Shown: positions 1-9,740, numbered from the stretch's first letter. The stretch is DNA of 64,000 nucleotides from Monoplex corrugatus (GCA_030674185.1 JAPXFY010000015.1:17604517-17668516); one strand, 5' to 3'. Translations and numbers: made by a program. Notes: generated by a model not told the origin, from the sequence alone.

Positions 1-544
1 CGGGGTATCACGACTAAACGAGATTATCCCCTATTGTCTCAGCGTTTTTGGAAGGTAGAGGGGGGGGGGGGGGGGGGTCGTAAAGGAGGGCGTCGTAAAA
101 GAGGTGTATTGTTTCTGAAAGAACATGAACTCATGGTGAGAAGAGTAAATGGAAGCCATGTGTAGCTGGTATGTGTGATTTTATGAATGTTTGAGTCGTG
201 TTTTGTTGATTTTCATTATATGGCGTTGTATTGCGACACAGAGAGGCGGGGGCAGGGGAGTAGGGCATGATGGATAGCCCCCCTCCCCTCTTACAGTACC
301 CATTCTAAAAAGTTTGAAGTTCAGAACCCAGGGGTTTCAGTCTCAACCGATCCTTAAAAAAAAAAAAAAACTGGTCGGATTTATCATGGTTACTTTCTTT
401 GCTGTGGTAGAAGTTAGCAGAACAGACATTTTCATTTTCACGTATCCAAGACCATTCAAAAGCAATTTATTCTTTCCAAACTCCTTGACTTGTTTTCATC
501 CGAGTACCAAAACGCACTTGATTCGTGGCCGACTATGTGTGGCA
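1..544. other. non-coding, no recognised gene
   Basis: I see no supported gene here. It holds a G homopolymer of about 17 at 61-77, an A-run near 358-370, and otherwise unique-looking sequence. Short open frames show no splice-site pattern or familiar protein motif. Confidence 0.5.
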
Positions 545-1130
545 TAAAGAGAAGAGAACCGTGAAAGAATATGAAAGTTACAGGTAATTCCTGTTTCTTG
601 GTTGCTGTTCTACTACCAAGGACAGTACATAATCAGATGACTATGTGTGACTTAACCCTTTGACCCCCAAACCCTGTCCACCAGCATCCTGCATTGTCAA
701 TCATGTTGGCACAGCAAAAACCTAACCCTTTGACTCTCTCACCTTATCCACCAGCTTCCAGCTGATGGGTAGGGTGAGGGAGTCAAAAGGTTGTTTTTGC
801 AGTTGATGGATAGAAATCCAAAACAAGTGTAACTGCCCGCATTCAAGCAAAAGGAACCAGAAAAAAACACGAAAAAAGAATAAGAACGCGTATTTAACAC
901 AAGACAAGACAGGCGCAAATTTTCGGCCAAGTCAAGCGTAAGATCACAAACAAACAAACACCAGGTACAAAAATTAGGAGAAAAAAATAGTTGATGGATA
1001 GGATGAGGGAGTCAAAGGGATAAAGAGGAGAGAACTTTGACAGAACATAAAAGTTACAGGTAATTCCCGTTTGTTGGTCGCTGTTCTACTACCAAGGACG
1101 GTACATACTCAGATGATAATGATGAGCCGT
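545..1130. repeat. imperfect tandem duplication (period about 476 bp)
   Basis: The block at 545-645 (containing AAGTTACAGGTAATTCC and CTACTACCAAGGAC) recurs at about 1020-1120, an offset of 476 bp. Between the two are CCCTTTGACTC-type modules in both orientations (about 655-800 and 985-1020), the same module that forms an array at 12040-13000. This suggests a local duplication that carried the module along. The copies differ at several positions, so it is not recent. Confidence 0.6.
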
Positions 1131-1194
1131 CCTGTTTATTTCTTATTTCTTCTGTCTACCTTGTACTTTTTTTTCTACGTCACGGGCAGACAAA

Positions 1195-1300
1195 ACCAAT
1201 GGTTAGCAGCGAGCTGGAAGGGCTGAAGAGAGGAGAAATGCCTTGTAATGCCGGTCTTTATACTATGCGTATGGCTTCCTTGGTCTGACGCTCGCTTTAG
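1195..1300 (-). repeat. dispersed repeat, possible antisense LINE C-terminus
   Basis: This segment resembles 36965-37085 (shared blocks GAGCTGGAAG, AGGAGA and CTTCCTTGGT near matching spacing). Read on the minus strand, both contain a K-A-x-x-x-P-R-K motif like the tail of some LINE reverse-transcriptase proteins. It runs directly into an S2 copy. The LINE assignment is weak. Confidence 0.3.
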
Positions 1301-1865
1301 AATCATTGACCCCTGCGGGGAAGCCGGGGGCTCTTTCAATATAAATGATATCCTCACCTTCTGGAAATTCTGTGCTAGAAATTTCCTCTTTTCTGTCACT
1401 CTGTGGTTTTGCTTTGTTCCTTTGCTTTCTGTCATTTCTTCCAGTGATTTTCTGCCTTACTGGTCCATTCACCTGCATGTGTTCGATAAAGTCTTACTTT
1501 TTTTTTTCTTAGGATTCATAATTGGATGCATATATTGAATGCATTTTTGGCTCTGGGAAGGTGAGATATGCGGAAGCAACTTTAGATGATTTATGCTTTT
1601 TTTGTATATGTTTTGGTGTGCTTAGGTATGCTTAAATTTGTATTCATGTGTGTTTTTATTAAATCCCTTGTGCGATAGATTGGATGGAGTGGTCAACGCC
1701 GGGGGGGGGGGGGGGGTGTCCTTAGATTATGTGCGCGAATGCATTGATATGTTTACTTAATTTCATTTTATTTTTTCCTGTTGAAGTTTTGTATGTTTTG
1801 AAGCGGTTATAGCCCTGATACGGCTCTACACAGTGGGCTGGGCTTTAAACAATAACCATAGCCAG
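1300..1865 (+). mobile_element. S2 dispersed element, near full length
   Basis: One of about nine copies of a roughly 560-bp non-autonomous element in this window. It opens with a G/C-rich start (GGGGAAGCCGGGGGCTCTTTC), followed by CCTCACCTTCTGGAAATTC, CTCTTTTCTGTCACTCT, GATAAATTGGA-type and GAATGCATTGATATG blocks. It ends in GGCTGGGCTTTAAAC plus an AAC/AAT-rich tail, as expected of a retroposon with a simple-repeat tail. A poly-G of about 15 lies inside at 1702. No open frame is conserved among copies. Confidence 0.7.
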
Positions 1866-2183
1866 AATCAGTTGTACGCTTGTTGATCCAGCTTGTGGTC
1901 ATGCGTTCTGATCATGTGACCAGACCACTAAATTTTGTGCTAACGAATGTGATGGTGGCCTGTTGCTACTTCCACCGTTTCTCTAATCTTGAGTGTTTCA
2001 GAAAATGTCGAGTCTGGTCTTGTTGACAGCCCTTCTTAAACAGCGCATCTCATTTTTGATCATTGCAACACAGTGGAGAAACAAAACTGAGGGGATTTAC
2101 ACAAAATGGTTGTACATGAATCATATGTCAGTTGGCAGAACTTTTGTGATACACGTTAAGTTTTAAGCACTCTGGTTGATTTA

Positions 2184-2185
<2 letters not shown>

Positions 2186-2267
<82 letters not shown>
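2186..2267. repeat. (CT)n microsatellite, about 41 units
   Basis: Perfect dinucleotide run. The Arg/Glu-repeat and Ser/Leu-repeat frames across it are not genes. Confidence 0.95.
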
Positions 2268-2273
<6 letters not shown>

Positions 2274-2539
2274 ACTCATTCACATATTCAAATTTCAAAA
2301 TGTGCTTAATCATTATTTTATAGTTTCAAGATCCCTTGATAAAATGTCCATTTATACTACACACAACAATAATGAGTGGTGATGCTCTGTCTGAATTGTA
2401 GAATATGTGCTTTTCCCATGATTTCTCCATTTGGACGAAAAGGAAATGGTATTGGTGTGTGTGTGTTTGGGGGGTGTCGATTTTTTCCTGTATGCATTTA
2501 TGTTTATGCGCATGCGTCCAGGTGTCCACTGAAGCATAT

Positions 2540-2862
2540 AAAACGGGCCTAAATCATTTGAAATTGCTTCTGCACATCAAGTGATTTAGCCCGTCTTATG
2601 TACACTTCAATGTCCTTAGTTACGTTTAAATATGTATTCAGGTTTGTTGTTTTAAAATCCCCTGTGTGATAAATGGGACGGAGTGGTCAGCGCCAGGGAC
2701 ATATCCTTAGATTATGTACGCGAATGCATTGATATGTGTACTTAATTTTATTTTCTATGTTGTTGTTTTTTTCTCCAATGAGGTACGGAGTACTTTTTGA
2801 AATTGTTATAGACCTGATATTGCTCTGCGCAGTCGGCTGGGCTTAAACAGCAATATGTCAGG
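2540..2862 (+). mobile_element. S2 fragments in head-to-head arrangement
   Basis: From about 2578 to 2862 this is the 3' half of an S2 copy (GTCCTTAGTTACG, GCGAATGCATTGATATG, GCGCAGTCGGCTGGGC). Just before it, 2540-2577 is the same internal S2 block in reverse orientation, so ACGGGCCTAAATCA and TGATTTAGCCCGT pair as an inverted repeat with arms of about 18 bp. Confidence 0.6.
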
Positions 2863-2864
2863 CA

Positions 2865-3595
2865 GCTATTGTATTGCATTGAATGTTCCTTTGTATTTGC
2901 TTTGCTTTGAATTAATGCTATACTATTGGACACCACTTTGTTGCTTTGGGGTTCCTCACAGTTCGCAGAACTAGTACTAACATGATATCGTTTGATATCA
3001 GGATGCGAGTGTGATGAGATGGGTTAGTAGTAACCTGTGGCACATAATGCGGAGAGACCTGTACATGATTTGCTTGTGTTTTTGTCTTGGTTGTGTGATA
3101 TTATTACCGTAAATGCATAATCACTGAATAAGTATGATGATAATAGATTGAGATTCACATCGTTTCAGATATGCTGGCTGGTATGGTTATAAGTGTTTTT
3201 GTTTTTTGTTGTTTTTTGTTGTTATTTTTGTTGTTGTTGTTGTTGTGGGTTCTTCCTTTTTTTGTTGTTGTTGTTTTTGTTTTTGCCTGCGAGCTTTTTG
3301 GTTCTTTTTCATAGAGACGTATTCTTAAGACCTTTGTGTTTGAGTCTTTTTGCATGTGAGCAATAAATCTCTATTTCACAGTAAGAAAGAATCGATTGTT
3401 AAAGAACGGCAGTTTTTAGCTCTTTGAGGCCGTTACTTGAGCTTGCGTAACAGTCATGTTGTGTTGGTCACAGTTGTTCTGGGGGAACCTAAAGTAACAT
3501 AAGAAAGAGCAGGAAGAATGTGTTTGTGTGCACGCATATGTCTATATTATGTGTTTTTATGCATGTCTGCCAGTGTTTCCCTTCATCCATCCACA
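2865..3595. other. non-coding, low-complexity T/G-rich
   Basis: Holds imperfect GTT repeats at 3195-3290 and otherwise unassigned sequence. No exon-like open frame with splice sites was found. Confidence 0.4.
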
Positions 3596-3597
3596 TC

Positions 3598-3703
3598 TCT
3601 CTCTCTCTCTCTCTCTTTCTTTCTCTCTCTCTCTCTCTTTCACTTTCTTTCTGTCTCTTTGTCTCTCATTCTCTGTCTCTGTGTTTGTCTGTCTGTCTGT
3701 CTG

Positions 3704-3766
<63 letters not shown>

Positions 3767-3970
3767 TAACTTGTCTGTAACTGAATTTTCTTATTTTCAC
3801 TATTTGTTTATTTGGGAATCAGCCCCCAGTCTTACTTTGGCTGAATGCTTTAAAAGACATGTCTCTTTTTGTCTTCTGTCTCTGTCCTCTCTGTCTCTCT
3901 TTCTGTCTTTTCTCTCTCTGTCTCTCTCTCTGTCTCTCTCTCTTTCTCTCCCTCTGTCTCTCTGTCTCTG

Positions 3971-4025
<55 letters not shown>

Positions 4026-4035
4026 CCTCCCTTCT
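3598..4035. repeat. interrupted (CT)n/(CTGT)n microsatellite block
   Basis: Two pyrimidine-rich tracts (3598-3763 and 3860-4035) separated by about 95 bp of unique sequence. Long Ser/Leu open frames through here are by-products of the repeat. Confidence 0.9.
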
Positions 4036-4290
4036 CCCCTATCTGTTGCTCCCCCTCTCCCTGTTTATCTCATTCTCGTCTTTCTTGTTATCTTGTAGGC
4101 CTACTTCTTTTCCGACTTTTGCAATGCTTCTTCCTCATCGAAAACGCTAACTTTATGATCACACACACAAAAAAAAAAAATGGCCATATATCTCATGTTT
4201 CACTTCGTCACGCCCTACCCTGTCCTTTTAAGCTCGTAAGTCGTTTATTCCCCCATTTTTTGAAACATTTACTACACTTGTGCCCCACAG

Positions 4291-4643
4291 GTGGTGTCCC
4301 GACACACCTTCCTGCCTCAGTCCACCAAAACAGCCCTTCTTCGCTTGGAGGATCGCCTGGACCACCTGGTGGCTCGCAGACATACAGGTGACTCCAGGTA
4401 CCCCAGCGGTCAGCTTATATGCAAGCAGTACCAGCATCATCAACAGCATCGACATCAACAGAACGTGATAGACCCAGCCTCCCATACCTGGCGGGGTCTA
4501 TCCAAGAACGGGGGAAAAGGAGGAGAAGGAAGAGGAGGTGTGGCCAGGCCTGCGTCTTCGTTCGATGTCTTCAACGGTCTGGTGGTCTCTGCTGGTCCGG
4601 TGGTTACTCACACTCACGCGCCTACCAATGCCGTGGAGCTCAA
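4291..4643 (+). CDS. candidate exon A of the unidentified host gene
   Basis: An AG acceptor (TGCCCCACAG) at 4281-4290 is followed by 353 bases open in one frame up to a GT donor (CTCAA|GTAGGG) at 4644. The product starts VVSRHTFLPQSTK and contains a short charged, Leu-rich stretch (LLRLEDRLDHLVARRH, about residues 15-30) that could be a helix. It then becomes Gln/His-rich and Gly-rich, so most of it is probably disordered. The exon ends after two bases of a codon, matching the phase in which exon B begins. An alternative donor (CATACAG|GTGACT) at about 4390 would give a shorter exon with a different phase. I do not recognise the protein, and the true start codon must lie upstream. Confidence 0.45.
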
Positions 4644-4649
4644 GTAGGG

Positions 4650-4959
4650 TTTTTGGTGGTTGTGTTTCGTGGTTTGTCTGTGTAGTGTTGGATGTAGTAG
4701 CTTTTTTTGTTGTTGTTGTTGTTGTTTTATTTTTTGAGGGGGGGGGGGGGGCTCTTTTTGTGGTAGGGCTGGTAGGCGTAGAGGGTGAGGTTCGACTTAT
4801 AGTTTGACTGCATTCTAACTGCGTGGACTCGCCCAAGTGCAAGTCTGATTTTTGCTTGAATGCTGGCAGTCACTTTGTTTCAACCAACCACTTACAGTCA
4901 TTTCAGTTTGTAAACGTGCTCTAAAATTAAACTGACAAACTTGACTTTTATTACAACGT

Positions 4960-4960
<1 letters not shown>
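4650..4960. other. intronic unique sequence
   Basis: Follows candidate exon A. Contains a GTT-repeat near 4705-4727 and a poly-G of about 14 at 4738. Nothing else recognised. Confidence 0.4.
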
Positions 4961-5054
<94 letters not shown>

Positions 5055-5078
5055 TCTCTCTCTCTCTCTCTCTCTCTA
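4961..5078. repeat. (CT)n microsatellite
   Basis: About 118 bp of CT with a few TTCT interruptions. Confidence 0.95.
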
Positions 5079-5367
5079 GTTCCCCAGAGACTGATATACA
5101 CAGTGAGATATGCCTCAACAGCACTCTTAAAGACATACTTGACTATGAGGAGGGACAAGCCATTCGCTTATCACCTCCATGAAAAGTTTTTGCAAAATTA
5201 AAACATATATCGTGTATGCCTAGATGAATTTAAACAGCTACTTTACGGCGACATTTGTACACGATATATAACGAGTAGTGCAGGAACGAAATCTTAATTC
5301 GCTACCGGTTGGCAGTTGGCCTCTGGAAAGATTATACAGTGGTAAAACTTGAAAGCACTCGCAAGGA

Positions 5368-5760
5368 TTACCCATCACCCAGAAAGGGAACTGCCACAAA
5401 GCATGCTTTCTTCCTGAGAGAAAAATTTCTGCATTCTGAGATCTCTTGCAACTTAGTTGTTACTGAGGCTTTCCACTCCTGTTGAGGTATAGGCCCGCAA
5501 CAGGAGACCTCCATTAGGCTTCTGTCCTGTGCTTTTGTCTCTAACTGTCTCCAGTCAAGGTCCATCCTCTTAGTGTCTGCTTGGAGGTCTCTTTGTCTCT
5601 TTCTTTTCTCTTGGGGGTTCCGTATCAGAGCCTGTCTGGTGATACGTGACACTGGTTGTCGTGGTGCGTGCCCAATCCATCCCCATCTTTTTCTGCCAGT
5701 TTTGGCTTTCTGCTGACAGTTGATGTGTCATCTTCCAGAGATTGACGTTGCTGATCTTAT
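5368..5760 (-). mobile_element. LINE 3' remnant (C-terminus of an endonuclease-RT protein)
   Basis: On the minus strand this reads as the tail of a non-LTR retrotransposon polyprotein: a WGWIGHAPRQP-like segment, then SRITRQAL followed by NPQEKRKR, and an E/D-rich helix ending in AQDRSLMEV. This arrangement (W-x-G-H, R-Q-AL, NPQGKRKRGRP, AQDR) is familiar from the C-termini of invertebrate endonuclease/reverse-transcriptase proteins. The copy is 5' truncated, lacks the RT core and is interrupted, so it is dead. The LINE clade cannot be assigned from this part alone. Confidence 0.6.
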
Positions 5761-6356
5761 CTGGTCAGAAAAGCACATTTGTCCGTACAGGTCTGCGTTC
5801 TGTTGAGGGTACTTCTTGTCCATGGTTTGGCACCACACAGCAGATCTGACTTCAAGCTGGGGCAGATGCCTTATCCACCACGCCACACACCCCTCATTGC
5901 ACTTGCTGACAGTGTCAGTCACTCAGTTCATTACTTCCTTTCACAAAATGAGATCAGGATTATGTTGACTGGTAGGATCAATTGAGTTGCTATAGATTCA
6001 AGATCCCATTTCGAGCTCATTCACAACCTAAGCTTAAACTGGTCTGTTCCCTGCATTCCTTAATAAGTCTGTCATTGTGATAATGCCAGTGTAGTGTTTA
6101 GGGATAAACAATCTAGATCTTGTCGTCTATCCATTTCAAAAGATAGCCTATACAGTGGGATTTTCGAGCTCAAAGAGGATGCCAGGTCAACATTGGAGGA
6201 GTGCTTACTGGTGAACATCCTGGGGAAAATTCTAAATTCCAGTTCACATGGACTAGAGGTCATGTTGATTGCATGTGTTTGAAAAAAAAATAACATGGGG
6301 AATAGTTGGGCTGTTTCCGAACAGATCATCTCGAAATTCGTGTTTCAGTTTTCTCA
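5761..6356. other. non-coding, unassigned
   Basis: About 5820-5930 has a weak tRNA-like look on the minus strand (GTGGATAAGGCATCTGCC), which may be a decayed SINE head. The rest is unrecognised. Confidence 0.3.
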
Positions 6357-6424
6357 AGATTTTTTTTTCAGAACTTCCAGGTCTATATATGTGCAGATCT
6401 ACTAGTGCCTGAACTTCCTCTGTT

Positions 6425-6519
<95 letters not shown>

Positions 6520-6600
6520 CCCAGAACATTAAGTGTGTTAAAAGACTGGATCATTTTCTGCGGCTTATGGACACACAAAAAATACGCAGCATGCACACCT
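6357..6600 (+). mobile_element. S3 SINE fragment interrupted by an AT microsatellite
   Basis: The left part (CCAGGTCTATATATGTGCAG, then ACTAGTGCCTGAAC) and right part (CGGCTTATGGACACAC, CAGCATGCACACC) match the body of the S3 family. The other copies at 39575 and 48893 have a short GTGTATACGC-like stretch where this one has about 87 bp of (TA)n. Confidence 0.6.
6427..6513. repeat. (TA)n microsatellite
   Basis: About 43 TA units inside an S3 SINE copy, apparently seeded by the element's own GTATA stretch. Confidence 0.95.
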
Positions 6601-7990
6601 TTTGTCCCCCTTCCCATTTCAAGACCTCCCTAACACATATAGTTTTGTGCGCGCTCAAGGAGTCTGCCAGATAAATCATTACTGGCAGATTTGGGCGGAG
6701 GTTCTGCCAGATAAATCGTTACTGGCAGATTTGGTTGGAGTTTTTGTCAGATAAATCGTTACTGGCAGATTTGGGTGGAGCTCCTGCCAGATAAATCGTT
6801 ACTGGCAGATTTGGGTGGAGTTCCTGTCAGATAAATCGTTACTGGCAGATTTGGGTGGAGCTCTTGTCAGATAAATCGTTACTGGCAGATTTGGGCAGAG
6901 CTTCTGCCAGATAGATCATTACTGGCAGATTTGCGCGGAGCTTCTGACAGATAGATCATTACTGGCAGATTTGGGTGAAGTTCCTGCTAGATAAGTCATT
7001 ACTGGCAAATTTGGGTGTTCCTGCCAGGTAAGTCATTATTGTCAGATTTGGGTGCAGTTCCTACCAGATAAGTAATTACTGGCAGATTTGGGTAGAGTTC
7101 TTGCCGGATAAATTATTACTGGCAGATTTGGGTAGAGTTCCTGCCAGATAAATCATTTCTGGCAGATTTGGGTGGAGTTCCTGCCAGATAAATCATTACT
7201 GGCAGATTTGGGCGGATCTTCTGCCAGATAGATTATTACTGGCAGATTTGGTGGAGTTCCTGCCAGATAAATCGTTACTGGCAGATTTGGGCGGACCTTC
7301 TGCCAGATAGATTATTACTGGCAGATTTGGGTGGAGTTCCTGCCAGGTAAGTCATTACTGGCAGATTTGGGTGGAGTTCCTACCAGATAAGTAATTACTG
7401 GCAGATTTGTGTGGAGTTCCTGTCAGATAAATCATTACTGGCAAATTTGGGTGGAGTTCCTGCCAGATAAATCATTACTGGCAAATTTGGGTGGAGTTCC
7501 TGCCAGATAAATCATTAATGGCAAATTTGGGTGGAGCTCCTACCAGGTAAGTCATCACTGGCAGATTTAGGTGGAGTTCCTGCCAGATAAATCATAATGG
7601 CAAATTTGGGTGGAGTTCCTGCGAGATAAATCAATGGCAAATTTGGGTGGAGTTCCTGCCAGATAAATCATTATGGGCAGATTTGTGTGGAGTTCCTGCC
7701 AGATAATTCATTACTGGCAGATTTGGGTGGAGTTCCTGCCAGATAAATCATTACTGGCAGATTTGGGTGGAGTTCCTGCCAGATAAATCATTACTGGCAG
7801 ATTTTGGCGGAGCTTCTGCCAGATAGATCATTACTGGCAAATTTGGGTGGGACTCCTGCCAGATAAATCATTACTGGCAGATTTGGGTGGGACTCCTGCC
7901 AGATAAATCATTACTGGCAGATTTGGTTGGAGCTTATTTGAAATAGTCCCGAGTGCAGTGACTCCTATCTCCCCCTTTGAACAAACCTCA
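6601..7990 (+). mobile_element. S1 SINE 3' half carrying an internal satellite
   Basis: The left edge (CTTCCCATTTCAAGACC, then TTTTGTGCGCGCTCAAGGAG) and right edge (AATAGTCCCGAGTGCAGTGA, then GAACAAACCTC) are the sequences that flank the motif TCTGCTAGATAATTGCTGG in the full-length S1 copy at 59712-60098. Here that motif is expanded into the 40-bp array, so the array sits exactly where the element has a single unit. Confidence 0.7.
6661..7935. repeat. 40-bp satellite, about 32 units, each with an internal dyad
   Basis: The unit is built from TCTGCCAGATAAATCRTTA followed by CTGGCAGATTTGGGTGGAG. Spacing is 40 bp through most of the array, with a few shortened units (for example near 7010 and 7580-7640). 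TCTGCCAG and CTGGCAGA are perfect 8-bp inverted arms around an 11-base loop, so every unit could fold into a small hairpin. Units differ by scattered substitutions. Neighbouring units share variants (for example the GGGCGGA(T/C)CTTC type alternating near 7200-7330), which points to local duplication of multi-unit blocks. Confidence 0.9.
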
Positions 7991-8156
7991 AATTGAACAC
8001 TGGGTTAGACCGTGGCCTGGATCACAAGCTTTGGACAACTCTGCAGGATGTAATCAGTCAGACGTCGTTGACTCCATGTGACAGGGACGTATCGTCTGTC
8101 TGTAATGCTACGAGTGCTGGTAGTTGTGGTTGTATTTGTATTTGTCTGTGTTTGTA

Positions 8157-8312
8157 AAGAGAGCACCAGGTAGACCCAGGGGGGAAATATTGAACGGACT
8201 TGCAGGGTGGCTGCGGACAGAGAGGGTGGAAGACGTGCTTGTGGCAACAAGGGATAGATACATATAGAGGGCCATAATCGCCAACGCCATGGGGCAGGGC
8301 ACATGATAATGA
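8157..8312 (+). mobile_element. LINE 3' end, plus-strand copy (endonuclease-RT family)
   Basis: Translates as a LINE C-terminus: a KRAPGRPRG-like start, LAGWLRTERVED, ATRDRY, then IIANAMGQGT and a stop. It is followed by an ATGATAATGATG tail. The same ending appears on the minus strand at 14657-15028 and 24243-25475. A stop inside the frame (TATATAGAGGGCC) and the 5' truncation make it dead. Confidence 0.7.
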
Positions 8313-8610
8313 TGTGTTTTGTATTCATTTCTTTTGTTGTCACAATGGATTTACCTTGTGAAATAGAGGCTGCTGTTCCCGAGCATTGTGCATCACTGTA
8401 ATGCAGAGCCACACATTGTTTGTTTGTTTTCTGCAAGTGTTTAGTTCTGTTTAGCTGTGAGAGTGGATTTTTCTACAGAATTTTGCCAGGAATATCTTTC
8501 TTGTTCAATGCTGTGGGATCATTAACGTGCGCTGTTGTGCATGATGCATACAGGACCACGGTTTATAGTCGCTTCTGAAATAATAACAGCTATACCACCA
8601 CTTAAGATAT
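8313..8610. other. intronic unique sequence
   Basis: Nothing recognised between the LINE end and the GA/TG microsatellite. Confidence 0.3.
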
Positions 8611-8624
8611 AATGTGTGTATGTG

Positions 8625-8658
8625 TGAGAGAGAGATGGAGAGAGAGAGAGAGAGAGAG

Positions 8659-8734
<76 letters not shown>
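8625..8734. repeat. compound (GA)n-(TG)n microsatellite
   Basis: GA tract 8625-8661 followed by about 36 TG units. It runs directly into the degenerate exon copy at 8739. Confidence 0.95.
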
Positions 8735-8735
<1 letters not shown>

Positions 8736-8738
8736 CAG

Positions 8739-8784
8739 GAGACTGCAGTGCCCAGTCCATGCAGTATTTGCCTAACATGATTTG
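8739..8784 (+). pseudogene. degenerate duplicate of exon B
   Basis: After GTGTGACAG the sequence GACTGC..GCCCAGTCCATGCAGTATTTGCCTAAC parallels exon B (GATTGC..TCGCAGCCCTTGCAGTATGTGCCCAAC). The peptides are GDCSAQSMQYLPN here and GDCNSQPLQYVPN in exon B. The copy then jumps to TTTG|GTACATTATT, which resembles exon B's end AGTG|GTATGTTATT, so about 75 bp of exon interior is missing while the donor survives. Its acceptor leaves a different phase from exon B, so using it in exon B's place would shift the frame. It could be a decayed copy or an alternative exon spliced from elsewhere. Confidence 0.45.
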
Positions 8785-8802
8785 GTACATTATTCGGTTA
8801 TA

Positions 8803-8860
8803 AATTGTGTGTATGTGTGCGTGTATGTGTACGTGTGTGTGTGTGTGTGTGTGTGTGTGT
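8803..8860. repeat. (TG)n microsatellite abutting the exon B acceptor
   Basis: The last TG units run into TTGTCAG, leaving almost no ordinary polypyrimidine tract in front of exon B. Confidence 0.9.
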
Positions 8861-8866
8861 TGTCAG

Positions 8867-8995
8867 GTGCCCGGTGATAGGGGATTGCAATTCGCAGCCC
8901 TTGCAGTATGTGCCCAACAACATGCCCAAGAGATACGGTTCTCCCCTCATGACCAGAACGCCTCCTGAACTCCAGCAGCCACGACGACCCAAGTG
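8867..8995 (+). CDS. candidate exon B of the unidentified host gene
   Basis: A 129-base open segment between TTGTCAG and the donor AAGTG|GTATGT. It encodes CPVIGDCNSQPLQYVPN and then a Pro/Arg-rich stretch ending ELQQPRRPK. One base at the start and two at the end belong to split codons, so its phases fit exon A upstream and exon C downstream. Its length is a multiple of three, so it could be skipped without a frameshift. Codon usage is GC-rich in the third position, unlike the flanking introns. No domain is recognised. The decayed duplicate at 8739 supports its being a real, once-duplicated exon. Confidence 0.55.
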
Positions 8996-9094
8996 GTATG
9001 TTATTGTTTTGTTCTTTTTTTGTTGTTGTTGTCCTTTGCCTTCAGTTGGTTTCGGTTTTTATTGTATTCTCACTTCAAGAAGCTGGTGGATAGT

Positions 9095-9137
9095 CATGGG
9101 AAGCTGATGGGGAGGGTGAGGGAGTGAAAGGGTTAAA
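9095..9137. repeat. single CCCTTTGACTC-type module (reverse)
   Basis: GAAGCTGATGGGGAGGGTGA followed by GGGAGTGAAAGGGTTAA is one unit of the module that forms the array at 12040-13000. Confidence 0.5.
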
Positions 9138-9164
9138 TTATTGTGCAATCTCATACTGTTTTTT

Positions 9165-9740
9165 TCATTCGCCTCTTTGAGGGAATCCTCACGTGGGTAT
9201 GCAGGGGTTCTTTAAGTATAAATACTATCACCACCTATTGGAAATTCTGTGCTAGGAATTTCCTCTTTTCTGTCATTCTCTTTGTTTCTGCCTTGTTCCT
9301 TTGCTTTCTGTCATTTCTCCCTATCATTTTCTGCCTTGCTGATCCATTCACTCACCTGTATGCGTTCGATAAAGTCTTACATAGTTTCTTTTAGGATTGA
9401 TAATTGGGTACATGTATTAAGTGCATGTTTGGCTTTAGGGAAATGAGATATACAAAAGCAATTTTTGGTAACTTAAGCCTGTTCTTATATATGCTCAAGT
9501 GTCCTTAGTTATGCTTAACTTTGTGTTTTTAAATCCCCTGTGTGATAAATTGGACGGAGTTGTCAACGCCAGGGGCATCTCATTTGATCATGTGCGCGAA
9601 TGCATTGATATGTGTACTTAATTTTCTTTTCCTTTTTTTTCTATTTTTGTCCTGTTTAAGTATAGTGTATGCTTTGAAACATTTATAGCCCTGATATGGC
9701 TCTACGCAGTCGGTTGGGCTTTAAACAAAAATAACACATT
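9165..9740 (+). mobile_element. S2 dispersed element, near full length
   Basis: Contains the family landmarks in order: the GTGGGTATGC start, GGAAATTCTGTGCTAGGAAT, TTTCTGCCTTGCTGATCC, GTTCGATAAAGTCTTACAT, TGTGTGATAAATTGGACGG and GGCTCTACGCAGTCGG, then GGGCTTTAAAC and a short A-rich tail. Confidence 0.75.

Noticed and set aside
4720..4842. Minus-strand frame rich in Thr/Lys near 4498-4842
   Set aside because: It is antisense to candidate exon A and depends on a (GTT)n and poly-G run. No supporting motif.
6661..7935. CRISPR-like array
   Set aside because: Units are head-to-tail with no unique spacers, lie in a eukaryotic context and derive from a SINE.
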